Source of the DNA: Lachnospiraceae bacterium
GTDB taxonomy: Bacteria > Bacillota > Clostridia > Lachnospirales > Lachnospiraceae
DNA length: 64,000 nucleotides
Direction of reading: 5' to 3'
NCBI GenBank assembly: GCA_910575565.1
Contig: CAJTFL010000012.1
Location: 1-64,000, forward strand
Numbering within the stretch: position 1 is the stretch's first letter; each line of letters begins with the position of its first letter. Both the position numbers and the translations under genes were made by a program. Of the stretch, positions 42,681 through 51,383 are shown piece after piece. The notes under the pieces are model-generated. The model saw only the letters and a program-made list of their open reading frames with translations. It was not told the origin of the DNA and did no database searches.

Positions 42681-43690
42681 TCCGTTTCGCGCCCCTGCCC
42701 GTCAAAAATCAGGCAAAACCGGGTATACACCCCGTATTCGCTTTCCACATGGATGCCATGTCCCAGCCTGCGGATAATTTTTTCCGCCAGGTAAAGCCCC
42801 AGCCCGGTAGACTTATATTTCCCATTGCGGCCGTTCTGCCCGGTAAAGCCTTTCTCAAAAATCCGCCGGATATCTTCCCTTCGTATTCCCTCTCCGCCGT
42901 CCTCCACAAACAGCAAAACCGCCTTTTCCTGCCTCTCCCCCCATATGCGAAGATACGGCTTTCCCCCATCCTCCGGTTTCCTTACATATTTCACCGCATT
43001 GGCCAGAAGCTGATCAAGGACGTAAACCAGCCAGGACGGATCGGTATACACCTTAACCCCCTCTGCCTGCACGTCAATGGAAAAGCCTTCCTGAATCAGG
43101 AAAAACCGGTTATTCCGCACAGAAGCTCTTGCACATTCCGCAAGATCCACCTGCCTTACCTGCATATCAAACAAAGGGCCTTGGAGCCTGCACCCTAAAA
43201 GCAGGGAATTTAACTGGCAGTTCATCCGCTCAAGCTGCCAGCGCAGCTCCTGCCTGGCCTGGGCGTCAGGAAGCCTTTCCGCCATTAAAAGCCCCGCCGC
43301 TAAAGGAATCTTCATCTCATGACACCACTTAGCCACGTAATCCTGCAGGGCGCAGCTTTCCTCAAACTGTTTTTCTATCTGCCCCTCTAAAACCTGCACG
43401 TCATGGCAGGCAATCTCCTGGGATCCAAATTCCGGGAAATCCCTGCTAATTAAGCATTCCTCAGCCAATAATGCTTTAAGCTTTTTTGCCCTTTTCCTGA
43501 ACCGCAAATAGTCCAAGGCCAGGAAAACTGACATGGGCAGCACAAAAAGAAAATCCAGGTACAAAAGATGCCCCAGCTTCTTTCCCTCCTGGATAAAAAA
43601 ATAAAAATAAAGATTGACGAAAACCAGCAGCACCATCACCAAAAGCTGCTGTTTCCCGCGCATTTTTCCGTAAGCTTTAAGCACTTCCAA
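42674..43690 (-). CDS. BceS-type sensor histidine kinase
   Basis: An intramembrane-sensing kinase. The start chosen is TTG at 43690, with AAAGGCGG upstream; the longer frame to 43804 would run 62 bases back into the regulator gene. Two TM segments lie near the N-terminus with almost no extracellular loop, as in BceS. The phospho-His is in WCHEMKIPLAAGLL, followed by an HATPase (LLANAVKYV, VEDGGEGIR, TGLGLYLAEKI). It is about 338 residues long. Such kinases take their signal from the partner BceAB transporter. Confidence 0.9.
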   Translation of the reverse strand: MEVLKAYGKMRGKQQLLVMVLLVFVNLYFYFFIQEGKKLGHLLYLDFLFVLPMSVFLALDYLRFRKRAKKLKALLAEECLISRDFPEFGSQEIACHDVQVLEGQIEKQFEESCALQDYVAKWCHEMKIPLAAGLLMAERLPDAQARQELRWQLERMNCQLNSLLLGCRLQGPLFDMQVRQVDLAECARASVRNNRFFLIQEGFSIDVQAEGVKVYTDPSWLVYVLDQLLANAVKYVRKPEDGGKPYLRIWGERQEKAVLLFVEDGGEGIRREDIRRIFEKGFTGQNGRNGKYKSTGLGLYLAEKIIRRLGHGIHVESEYGVYTRFCLIFDGQGRETEM

Positions 43691-43742
43691 GATTACCGCC
43701 TTTCTCTGTGTAAAATGAGAAAACCTTAACGTTTTGGCACTT

Positions 43743-44420
43743 TTATAGCAAAAAGTACCCCTGCCCCTTTTTCGTGCCGATAAGCTCCCTCCGGCAGGCC
43801 GCATTTAACTTGCTCCGCAGCCTGCTGATCATGGTCGTTAAGGTTCCGTCTGACACATATTCGTCCGTTTCCCACAGATCCATCATCAGCTCTTCCCGAG
43901 TGACCACATCCGGGCGGTTTGCCGCAAGCTTTGCCAAAATCCGCCTCTCCGATTTGGTTAATCCCACCTCCCGCTCCCCTATGTACAAGGCCTGGTGCTC
44001 CAAATCCATATGGATGCCGCCTCCCAGGAAAACCTGATCCTTCACCTTGTACTGGTAAGCCCGCCTTAAAAGCGCCTGGATTTTCGCCTTAAGCAGATCC
44101 AGCCGGAAAGGCTTCTCGATATAATCGTCCCCTCCCTGAGCCATGGCCATTATCTGATCCCGGTCATCGCTGCGGCTGCTGATGTAAAGGATAGGGACGG
44201 CAGAGACCTGCCGGATTTTCTCACACCAATAAAACCCATCGTAAAAGGGCAGGTTAATATCCAGCAGCACCAACTGAGGGCTTATCTGAGAAAATTCTTC
44301 CAATACGCGATCAAATTGGCGGGCTGCTGCCGTCTGATAACCCCATCGGCCTAAGAATGCACGAATCTCTTCGGCCAGGGCTTCATCGTCTTCCACAATC
44401 ATAATCTTCATCAGGCCCAT
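43743..44420 (-). CDS. BceR-type OmpR-family response regulator
   Basis: A 225-residue regulator. The receiver domain (about 4-118) has the phospho-Asp in LLDINLPFYDG; the winged-helix OmpR domain (about 130-225) has RILAKLAANRPDVVTREELM and GTLTTMISRLRSKL. GGAGGAA lies before the first ATG at 44420. It is expected to bind the repeats at 42.64-42.68 kb and switch on bceAB. Confidence 0.94.
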   Translation of the reverse strand: MGLMKIMIVEDDEALAEEIRAFLGRWGYQTAAARQFDRVLEEFSQISPQLVLLDINLPFYDGFYWCEKIRQVSAVPILYISSRSDDRDQIMAMAQGGDDYIEKPFRLDLLKAKIQALLRRAYQYKVKDQVFLGGGIHMDLEHQALYIGEREVGLTKSERRILAKLAANRPDVVTREELMMDLWETDEYVSDGTLTTMISRLRSKLNAACRRELIGTKKGQGYFLL

Positions 44421-44466
44421 CCCATTTCCTCCAAGGAAAACGCACCGTTTCCAAAAAGGCTCCTTT

Positions 44467-44949
44467 TTAGAGCGCCAGCCGCTTTCCGTTTAGCTGCGCC
44501 TCCACCAGGCCTCCTTGGCCGTCGTATACCAGCTTTAAGGAAAAGAAGGGAATCTCTTCCGCCAGCAGGCGGAAAAAAATCTTATCTCCCTCCCAGATAT
44601 TTAATTCCGGGATCTTTTCCCTGGGAACCCATTCCAGCACCCCTTCATCACAGGGGATAGGCTCTCCCTCAAATCCGTCCGCCGTAAACAAAGACATATA
44701 CTCTGTCACCCCGTCCCCGGAGAGGAACGTCACCAGGCCGCGGAATCGGAAGGAGGTGAGGGTATAGCCCGTCTCCTCCTTCACTTCCCTAAGCAGGCAC
44801 TCCTCCGGGCTTTCCCCCTCCTCGAAGTGCCCGCCCACCCCGATCCATTTATCCTTATTTACATCATTCTTTTTTACCGTCCGGTGCAGCATCAGGTACG
44901 CGCCGTCCCTTTGGAGATAGCAAAGGGTGCTTAAATTCTTCATCGCCAC
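44467..44949 (-). CDS. NUDIX hydrolase (MutT/8-oxo-dGTP diphosphatase-like)
   Basis: A 160-residue NUDIX protein. The Nudix box GGHFEEGESPEECLLREVKE-ETG is complete at about 40-63 and begins with GVGGHFEEGE. The N-terminal strand CYLQRDGAYLMLHRTVKKND resembles the Firmicutes MutT-like group. The substrate is uncertain. ATGs lie at codons 1 and 3. Confidence 0.9.
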   Translation of the reverse strand: MAMKNLSTLCYLQRDGAYLMLHRTVKKNDVNKDKWIGVGGHFEEGESPEECLLREVKEETGYTLTSFRFRGLVTFLSGDGVTEYMSLFTADGFEGEPIPCDEGVLEWVPREKIPELNIWEGDKIFFRLLAEEIPFFSLKLVYDGQGGLVEAQLNGKRLAL

Positions 44950-45001
44950 AGCATATCCTCCCTAGAGCGTGTTTGAAAAATACTTTAACAAACATCCCGC
45001 G

Positions 45002-45090
45002 CAGCAATTCATCCATCAATGAGCCTTCACCCTGCCCAGCAATTCATCCATCAATGAACCTTCACCCTGCCCAGCAGCTTATCAATGGAA
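45002..45090. repeat. 35-bp direct repeats over the 3' end of the aminotransferase gene
   Basis: CAGCAATTCATCCATCAATG starts at 45002 and 45037; each copy continues with A[G/A]CCTTCACCCTGCC, a 35-bp period with one difference. A diverged third copy begins at 45072 inside the coding region. The stop codon of the aminotransferase is in the middle copy. Confidence 0.85.
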
Positions 45091-46346
45091 GACAGCTTAA
45101 CGCAGAGGGTGAAAATCTCCATAGCCGTCCGCAGATCCTCCAGGGACGGGTAAGTGGGGGCAATCCGGATATTGCTGTCATGGGGATCCTTGCCGTAAGG
45201 ATAAGTCGCCCCTGCCCCGGTCATTACCACACCGGCCTTCTTTGCCCGGGCCACAATATCCTTGGCGCAGCCGTCTAAGGCATCAAAGGAAACAAAGTAT
45301 CCGCCCTTAGGGTTCGTCCACTCGCCGATCCCCAGGCCTCCCAATTCGCTTTCCAGGGTATTTACCACCATCTCAAACTTAGGACGAAGGATATCCGCAT
45401 GAAGGCGCATATGCTCGATCATGCCGTGGATATCGCCGAAGAACCGCACATGGCGGAGCTGGTTTACCTTGTCATGGCCGATGGTCTGGATGGTTAGCTG
45501 CTTCTTAATATCTTCCATATTATTCGGCGAAGTGGCAATCGCCGCAAGGCCGGAGCCTGGGAAGCTGATCTTGGAGGTGGAAGCGAATTTATATACTAAA
45601 TCCGGGTTCCCGGCACGCTTGCACTCCGCCAGGATTTCAATCAGATGATCCTGATCCCGGTCATACAGGTGATGGACGCCGTAAGCATTGTCCCAGTAAA
45701 TCCGGAAATCCTTTGCCGCCGGCTTTAACCGGGCAAACCGGCGCACCGTATCATCGGAATAGGAAATTCCCTGGGGATTGGAATACTTAGGCACGCACCA
45801 GATCCCTTTAATCGCCTCGTCGGAGGCCACCAGTTCTTCCACCAGATCCATATCCGGGCCGGTTGGTGTCATGGGTACATTCACCATCTCAATGCCGAAA
45901 TACTGGGTAATGGCAAAGTGGCGGTCATACCCCGGCACTGGGCATAAAAATTTCACCTTATCCAGCTTGCACCAGGGCGTATTGCCCATAACGCCGTGGG
46001 TCATGGAACGGGAGATAGTGTCATACATCACGTTTAAGCTGGAATTCCCGTAGATGATAATGCTGTCGATAGGATTTTCCATCATATCGCCAATCAGCTC
46101 CCTGGCTTCCTTGATCCCCACCAAAATCCCGTAATTCCGGCAGTCCGTGCCGTCCTCGCAGGTTAAGTCATCATCGCTGCTTAACACATCCATCATCCCC
46201 ATGGACAGATCCAGCTGCTCGGTGCAGGGCTTTCCCCTGGCCATATTTAAGCTTAATCCCTTCCCCTGGTATTCTTTATATTTCGCTTTCAGCTGGGCCC
46301 GCAGGCTTTCCAGTTCCTCTTTGGTCATTTCCGCATATGGCTTCAT
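45051..46346 (-). CDS. Aminotransferase class I/II, aspartate aminotransferase-like
   Basis: A 431-residue PLP enzyme. The start MKPYAEMTKEELESLRAQLK and the motif LSLNMARGKPCTEQLDLS match the large 'type Ic' aspartate aminotransferases. The PLP-binding Lys is in ASTSKISFPGSG, the Asp/Tyr pair in IYWDNAYGVH, and the substrate Arg in SNIRIAPTYPS. It probably interconverts aspartate and oxaloacetate, but the substrate is not proven. The end of the gene was duplicated. Confidence 0.9.
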   Translation of the reverse strand: MKPYAEMTKEELESLRAQLKAKYKEYQGKGLSLNMARGKPCTEQLDLSMGMMDVLSSDDDLTCEDGTDCRNYGILVGIKEARELIGDMMENPIDSIIIYGNSSLNVMYDTISRSMTHGVMGNTPWCKLDKVKFLCPVPGYDRHFAITQYFGIEMVNVPMTPTGPDMDLVEELVASDEAIKGIWCVPKYSNPQGISYSDDTVRRFARLKPAAKDFRIYWDNAYGVHHLYDRDQDHLIEILAECKRAGNPDLVYKFASTSKISFPGSGLAAIATSPNNMEDIKKQLTIQTIGHDKVNQLRHVRFFGDIHGMIEHMRLHADILRPKFEMVVNTLESELGGLGIGEWTNPKGGYFVSFDALDGCAKDIVARAKKAGVVMTGAGATYPYGKDPHDSNIRIAPTYPSLEDLRTAMEIFTLCVKLSSIDKLLGRVKVH

Positions 46347-46514
46347 TGCTTGTTTTCTCCTTTCAGTCTGTGGCAGTCCGCAGCACGCTAGGGCGTGTTC
46401 ACCATAGGCTAGCGGCTGGAGCGTTGTCGTTACGATTGTTCCCTATGTTTATATCGCAAAATCAGGATTTGCGCAAGTGGTTTCGCCCCCACTTTGCTCC
46501 CTTATTAATTAAGG

Positions 46515-47954
46515 TTATCTTTCGTTTAACAGCTGCTTTACCAGCTCGTTGACCAGGCCGGGATCGGCCTTGCCTTTCATGGCTTTCATGGTTTGGCCTA
46601 CCAGGAAACCGGCGGCCTTGGCTTTGCCCGCTTTATAATCCTGGACGGACTGAGGGTTGTTTTGGATGATTTCTTCCACGACGCCGCGCAGTTTTCCCTC
46701 GTCATTTACTACCTTTAAACCTTTTTCCTCCACATACTTTTCCGGATCAACGTCGGATTTTACAATCTCTTCAAACACGGCTTTGGCTATGGTGCGGTTG
46801 ATGGTATTTTGATCCACCATACGGATAAGCTTTGCCAAGTGGGCGGGAGAGAATGTCAGATCTGCGACATCCATATCCAGTTCCTTTAACAGGCGCATCC
46901 CCTCCACCATCAGCCAGTTAGAGACCTCCTTGGGCTTTTGGCTTAGGGCTGTGGTTTCCTCGAAGAGATCCGACAGGTGCTTTTCCCCGGTAAGGATGCG
47001 GGCATCGTATAAGGGAAGGCCGAATTCCTGCTGGTAGCGGACCAGCTTTTCCTCCCGCATCTCCGGCTGGCGGCTGCGGATCCTTTCCAGCCATTCATCG
47101 CTAATCCAAATAGGAACCAGATCCGGTTCCGGGAAATAGCGGTAATCCTTGGCATCCTCTTTCGAGCGCATGACCCTGGATGTCTGCTTACTGTCATCCC
47201 ACCGCCTGGTTTCCTGGATTACCGGCTGGCCGGATTCCAGCAAATCGATCTGCCGTTCCCGCTCACCTTCGATGGCCCGGGCAATGGCTTTAAAAGAATT
47301 TAAGTTTTTCATCTCTGTCCTGGTTCCAAACTGGGCGCTTCCCGCCTCCCGGACAGAAATATTTACGTCCGCCCGCATGGAGCCTTCCTGAAGCTTGCAG
47401 TCAGAGGCCCCCAAGTACTGGATGGTCATCCGCAGCTTTTCTAAGTAGGCGATCACCTCCTGGGCACTACGCATATCCGGCTCGGATACGATCTCAATCA
47501 GCGGCACGCCGCTTCGGTTATAATCCACCAGGGAGCAGTCGCCCCATTCGTCATGCACCAGCTTCCCCGCGTCCTCTTCCATATGGATCTCATGGATCCC
47601 CACCTTTTTCTTCCCTTCCTCCGTCTCAATCTCCACATAGCCGTCATGGCAGATAGGCAGATAAAGCTGGGAAATCTGATAGTTCTGGGGGTTATCCGGA
47701 TAGAAGTAATGTTTCCGGTCAAATTTGCAGTACTGGTTTATCTGGCAGTTCATTGCCAGACCTACCGCCAGGGCATACTCCACCACCTGCTTATTTAATA
47801 CGGGAAGGGAGCCAGGCATACCGGTGCACACCGGACAAGTGTGGGTATTGGGTTCCCCCCCAAACTGGGTGGAGCAGGAACAGAAAATCTTCGTCTTCGT
47901 GGCCAGCTCCACATGAACCTCTAAGCCAATCACTGTCTCATACGTTTTGCTCAT
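46515..47954 (-). CDS. gatB: Asp-tRNA(Asn)/Glu-tRNA(Gln) amidotransferase subunit B
   Basis: GatB binds the mischarged tRNA and phosphorylates its Glu or Asp. The ATG at 47954 (MSKTYETVIGLEVHVELATK) is the family start and overlaps the gatA stop by 4 bases. The kinase-like core (CSTQFGGEPNTHTCPVCTGM with zinc Cys; DYNRSGVPLIEIVSEPD) and the C-terminal YqeY-like domain are complete. The product is about 479 residues. Confidence 0.97.
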   Translation of the reverse strand: MSKTYETVIGLEVHVELATKTKIFCSCSTQFGGEPNTHTCPVCTGMPGSLPVLNKQVVEYALAVGLAMNCQINQYCKFDRKHYFYPDNPQNYQISQLYLPICHDGYVEIETEEGKKKVGIHEIHMEEDAGKLVHDEWGDCSLVDYNRSGVPLIEIVSEPDMRSAQEVIAYLEKLRMTIQYLGASDCKLQEGSMRADVNISVREAGSAQFGTRTEMKNLNSFKAIARAIEGERERQIDLLESGQPVIQETRRWDDSKQTSRVMRSKEDAKDYRYFPEPDLVPIWISDEWLERIRSRQPEMREEKLVRYQQEFGLPLYDARILTGEKHLSDLFEETTALSQKPKEVSNWLMVEGMRLLKELDMDVADLTFSPAHLAKLIRMVDQNTINRTIAKAVFEEIVKSDVDPEKYVEEKGLKVVNDEGKLRGVVEEIIQNNPQSVQDYKAGKAKAAGFLVGQTMKAMKGKADPGLVNELVKQLLNER

Positions 47955-49483
47955 CCTTGCTTTCCCTCCTGTCTTTTGGATCCGCAAAGGCATCCGGCCT
48001 TGCCCTTGCCCGTCCCTTCAAGCTCCCCAGCCAGCCCGGGAGCCTTATACGGCCTGTCCTCCTGGATGGCACAGCCTGCCCTAAGCAGCTTCTTTTCCTG
48101 AAAGCAATCGCCAATCAGCTGTATTCCCACCGGAAGTCCTCCTGGCGTCAGCCCGCAGGGGACGGTAAGGCCGGGAAGTCCCGCCAGGTTTACCGAAACC
48201 GTGTAAATATCTCCCAAATACATTTGAAGGGGATCCTTTAAGGACTGCCCCAGCAAGGGAGCCGCGGTGGGCGCTGCCGGAGCCACAATCACGTCGTATT
48301 TTGCAAATGCCCGGTTAAAGGCCTCCTTGATCAGCGCCTTCGTCCGCAATGCTTTCAAGTAGTAGGCATCGTAATAGCCGGAGCTTAAAACGAAGGAGCC
48401 AAGCATAATCCTCCGCTTCACCTCCGCCCCAAAACCCTCCGAACGGCTTTTTTTATACATCTGGTGCAGACCTTCATACTCCTTCGCCCGGTATCCGTAC
48501 TTTACCCCGTCAAACCGGGCCAGGTTGGAGCTGGCTTCCGCCGACGCAATCACGTAATAGGCGGGTATGGCATATTTTACCAGGCTTAGGGAAAATTCCT
48601 CCACCACCGCGCCTTTATCCTGCAGCCCTTTTACCGCCGCCATAATCGGGGCTTTCACCTGTTCCTCCAACCCTTCTCCAAAATAATCCTCCGGGATCCC
48701 AATACGCATTCCCTTAACGCCTTCCATAATCCCCTGGGAAAATGCCGGATCCTCCCGCTTAACAGAGGTAGAATCCTTGGGATCGTAGGAAGCAATTGCT
48801 TCCAGGATTGCCCCGCAGTCCGCCACATCCTTTGCCACCGGCCCAATCTGATCCAGGGATGAGCCGTAGGCGATCAGCCCGCAGCGGGACACCGTCCCGT
48901 AAGTCGGCTTAAGGCCTGCAACCCCGCAGAAGGAGCTGGGCTGGCGGATAGAGCCTCCCGTATCGGAGCCAAGGGCGTAAAAGCACTCATTCATGGCCAC
49001 CGCCGCACAGGAGCCGCCGGAAGAGCCGCCAGGAACGCGGCTTAAATCCCAGGGATTCTTCGTCTCCCCATAGGCGGAGGTTTCCGTGGTGCTTCCCATG
49101 GCAAACTCATCCATGTTCGTTTTCCCCAGAATCACCGCCCCGGCTTTTTCCAAATTTACCACCGCCTGAGCCGTGTAAGGCGGCACGAAACCATCAAGCA
49201 TTTTCGAGCTGCAGGTGGTCCGCAGACCCTTTGTGCACAGATTATCCTTAATGGCCACCGGAACCCCCGCCAGCGGGCCGGCAAGCTCCCCCGCCTCTAT
49301 CTGCTTTTGAACCTTGGCCGCCTGGGCCATGGCTCCCTCTTCATCAACGGTCACAAATGCATTTACCTTTGGCTCCGCCGCCCGGATCTGAGCCAGAGCG
49401 GCCGCCGCCGCCTCCGGTGCGCTTATCTCCCCTGCCTTTATGGCTTTCCCAAGCTGCAAGGCAGTTAAATCCAGTATGCTCAT
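47951..49483 (-). CDS. gatA: Asp-tRNA(Asn)/Glu-tRNA(Gln) amidotransferase subunit A
   Basis: The amidase that frees ammonia from glutamine. The ATG at 49483 follows AGGAGGAA at 7 bases. The Ser-cisSer-Lys triad is visible in GVPVAIKDNLCTKG (Lys), GGSSGGSCAAVA and GSDTGGSIRQPSSF. The C-terminus extends about 20 residues beyond the usual end with a Lys/Gly tail. GatC is 13 bases upstream. Confidence 0.97.
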   Translation of the reverse strand: MSILDLTALQLGKAIKAGEISAPEAAAAALAQIRAAEPKVNAFVTVDEEGAMAQAAKVQKQIEAGELAGPLAGVPVAIKDNLCTKGLRTTCSSKMLDGFVPPYTAQAVVNLEKAGAVILGKTNMDEFAMGSTTETSAYGETKNPWDLSRVPGGSSGGSCAAVAMNECFYALGSDTGGSIRQPSSFCGVAGLKPTYGTVSRCGLIAYGSSLDQIGPVAKDVADCGAILEAIASYDPKDSTSVKREDPAFSQGIMEGVKGMRIGIPEDYFGEGLEEQVKAPIMAAVKGLQDKGAVVEEFSLSLVKYAIPAYYVIASAEASSNLARFDGVKYGYRAKEYEGLHQMYKKSRSEGFGAEVKRRIMLGSFVLSSGYYDAYYLKALRTKALIKEAFNRAFAKYDVIVAPAAPTAAPLLGQSLKDPLQMYLGDIYTVSVNLAGLPGLTVPCGLTPGGLPVGIQLIGDCFQEKKLLRAGCAIQEDRPYKAPGLAGELEGTGKGKAGCLCGSKRQEGKQG

Positions 49484-49496
49484 AACGCCCTTCCTC

Positions 49497-49790
49497 CTAT
49501 TCAATGGTTTTCGGAACCACAAATGCCTCATCTGTACGCTCCGGCGCGTTTTTCAAGGCCGCCTCCCGATCCCCCGCCTCTCCCACTGCATCCTCACGAA
49601 ATACATTGTGTATGGGAAATATATGGGACATGGGCTCTGTGCCGCTGGTATCCAATTCATTTAACTGATCGATATAATCCAGCATACGCCCCATATCCTT
49701 TTTGGCCGCTTCCTTTTCCTCCTGGGAAAGCTCAAGCTTTGCCAGGATTCCTACATACTCTATGGTTTCATCGTCAATAACCTTTGCCAT
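49497..49790 (-). CDS. gatC: Asp-tRNA(Asn)/Glu-tRNA(Gln) amidotransferase subunit C
   Basis: A 97-residue linker subunit. The pattern VEYVGILAKLELSQEEKEAA...LDYIDQLNELDT, then TEPMSH and REDAV, is the GatC signature. It is the first gene of the gatCAB operon; together they make Gln-tRNA(Gln) and/or Asn-tRNA(Asn). Confidence 0.95.
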   Translation of the reverse strand: MAKVIDDETIEYVGILAKLELSQEEKEAAKKDMGRMLDYIDQLNELDTSGTEPMSHIFPIHNVFREDAVGEAGDREAALKNAPERTDEAFVVPKTIE

Positions 49791-49841
49791 CGTATTTTCC
49801 TCCTTGACGTTTTCATTTAAAATGCTGTTTTCAGAGAAACT

Positions 49842-50405
49842 TCATCCCAAAACCGTATGCTCCAGCAAAATTTTCACCCCCATGCCGATTAAGATCACCC
49901 CTCCTGCCAGCTCGGCCTTCGCCTTATAGCGGCTGCCAAACACATTGCCCACCTTCACCCCTGCCATAGAGAGAATGAACGTGGTAACGCCGATAAAGCA
50001 CACCGCCGCCAAAATCCTCACCTTCAAAAACGCAAAGGTAACGCCTACCGCCAGGGCATCGATGCTGGTAGCCACTGCCAGGATAAGCATATTCTTCAGG
50101 CCAAAGGAAGGATCCGTCTCCTCCTCTTCCTCCTTGCTTAACGCCTCCTTCACCATATTGACCCCGATAATGGCCAAAAGGATAAAGGCTACCCAGTGAT
50201 CAATCGAGGTTATGGCATCCTGAAACTTAACGCCCAGCAAATAGCCGAAAAAGGGCATGGCTGCCTGAAAACCACCGAAGTAAATCCCCGCCAAAAGGGC
50301 GTGGCGTAAACGCATCTTCTGTAGGGACAGACCTTTGCAGACGGAAACGGCAAAAGCATCCATGGACAGCCCTACGGCAATGATAAACAGCTCCAAAAGC
50401 GTCAT
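49842..50405 (-). CDS. mntP: Manganese efflux pump MntP
   Basis: A 187-residue membrane protein with six segments and the duplicated Asp motif ([14 protein letters not shown] near the start; [14 protein letters not shown] in the second half). It exports Mn2+. The leader is only about 100 bases and includes the terminator of the previous gene, and I see no yybP-ykoY riboswitch in it. Confidence 0.95.
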   Translation of the reverse strand: MTLLELFIIAVGLSMDAFAVSVCKGLSLQKMRLRHALLAGIYFGGFQAAMPFFGYLLGVKFQDAITSIDHWVAFILLAIIGVNMVKEALSKEEEEETDPSFGLKNMLILAVATSIDALAVGVTFAFLKVRILAAVCFIGVTTFILSMAGVKVGNVFGSRYKAKAELAGGVILIGMGVKILLEHTVLG

Positions 50406-50445
50406 CTTAAATCAACCTCCCTAACTCCCCACTGCCTTTCAGACA

Positions 50446-50480
50446 TAAAAAGACCTATCTGCAGCCCTTTCTGCAGATAA
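50446..50480 (-). terminator. Intrinsic terminator of the wall-binding protein gene
   Basis: TTATCTGCAG, a six-base loop, and CTGCAGATA form a 9-bp stem on the minus strand, followed by GGTCTTTTT. It separates the 50.5-kb gene from mntP. Confidence 0.88.
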
Positions 50481-50507
50481 GCCTTATCATTATCCTGTAC
50501 CTATGGC

Positions 50508-51278
50508 TCATTCCCCGCCAAAATCGATATTTGCCAATAAGCCGTCTATGGCTGGCTTGCTGTCCAGCCAGTAAACCGTGCTTAAGCACTCAAAAAAATG
50601 CTCCCCCGCCTTCCGGCAGTACAGCTCCCGTTTGACCACGCCCATTAAGCTGGCCGAAAGCTTAAGGTATTCCTTTCCGCCCAGCACTGCCTGGGAAACG
50701 TCCTCGATGGCATACCCCTGAGCCGCCAGCTGCAAGCCGTGGAACGTCACGATGTACTCTGGCGTGGTTGCCGCCCCATTGGCAAAATCATAAGCATCTG
50801 CATATTCCAGCTCAATGGCGGAACCGGTTTCATCCGGCGCATAAATCACGAATTCCACCATCGTTTTTGCAGCGCCGATGGTTCCCGTAGCTGAGGCATC
50901 AAGGATCCGGTAGCCCTCCGGCACATTCATGGAAAATCCGGACCATCCATTCACATACCGGTTTCCGGCCCAGCTTCCCGGCAGGATATCGGAGAACACG
51001 GTTCCCGTCCATTTTCCGTCATCCCCAAAGGCGTAGATGCTGCCGTCCACATACCGGTAGCAGTTGGAAATCATGTATCCCCTCTCATCCAGGAAATACC
51101 AGGAACCGTCGCTGTCCTCATACCAGGTGCTGATAGGATAAGTCCCGTCCTCCCGCTCACACCACCAGCCAATCCCGTCCTGTTTCCACTCATCCGCCCA
51201 GGCGCTTCCACTGCCGCCCAAAGCCAGGGCAAAGGACAGGACAGCCAGGGCAAAGCCTTTAAGCCTTAATAATCTCAT
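50508..51278 (-). CDS. Secreted protein with N-terminal wall-binding repeats
   Basis: A 256-residue exported protein. The signal peptide ends at about residue 28 (ALGGSGSAWA). Residues about 30-100 are two to three aromatic repeats (DGIGWWCEREDGTYPISTWY, DGSWYFLDERGYMISN) like choline/cell-wall-binding modules. A C-terminal domain of about 150 residues with no motif I recognise follows. The repeats resemble those at the end of the 12.4-kb protein. Confidence 0.8.
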   Translation of the reverse strand: MRLLRLKGFALAVLSFALALGGSGSAWADEWKQDGIGWWCEREDGTYPISTWYEDSDGSWYFLDERGYMISNCYRYVDGSIYAFGDDGKWTGTVFSDILPGSWAGNRYVNGWSGFSMNVPEGYRILDASATGTIGAAKTMVEFVIYAPDETGSAIELEYADAYDFANGAATTPEYIVTFHGLQLAAQGYAIEDVSQAVLGGKEYLKLSASLMGVVKRELYCRKAGEHFFECLSTVYWLDSKPAIDGLLANIDFGGE

Positions 51279-51383
51279 CGGCGGAACTCCCCTTTCTTTT
51301 CATCTGCCTGTAAGGCTGGCGCCTTTAGCTTCCCAAAGGCGCTTTAGGAATATCATACCGTCCCATCCAGAAAAATGCAAGCG

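Noticed and set aside
49842-50507. yybP-ykoY manganese riboswitch before mntP
   Set aside because: Only about 40 bases separate the upstream terminator from mntP, too short for the riboswitch.
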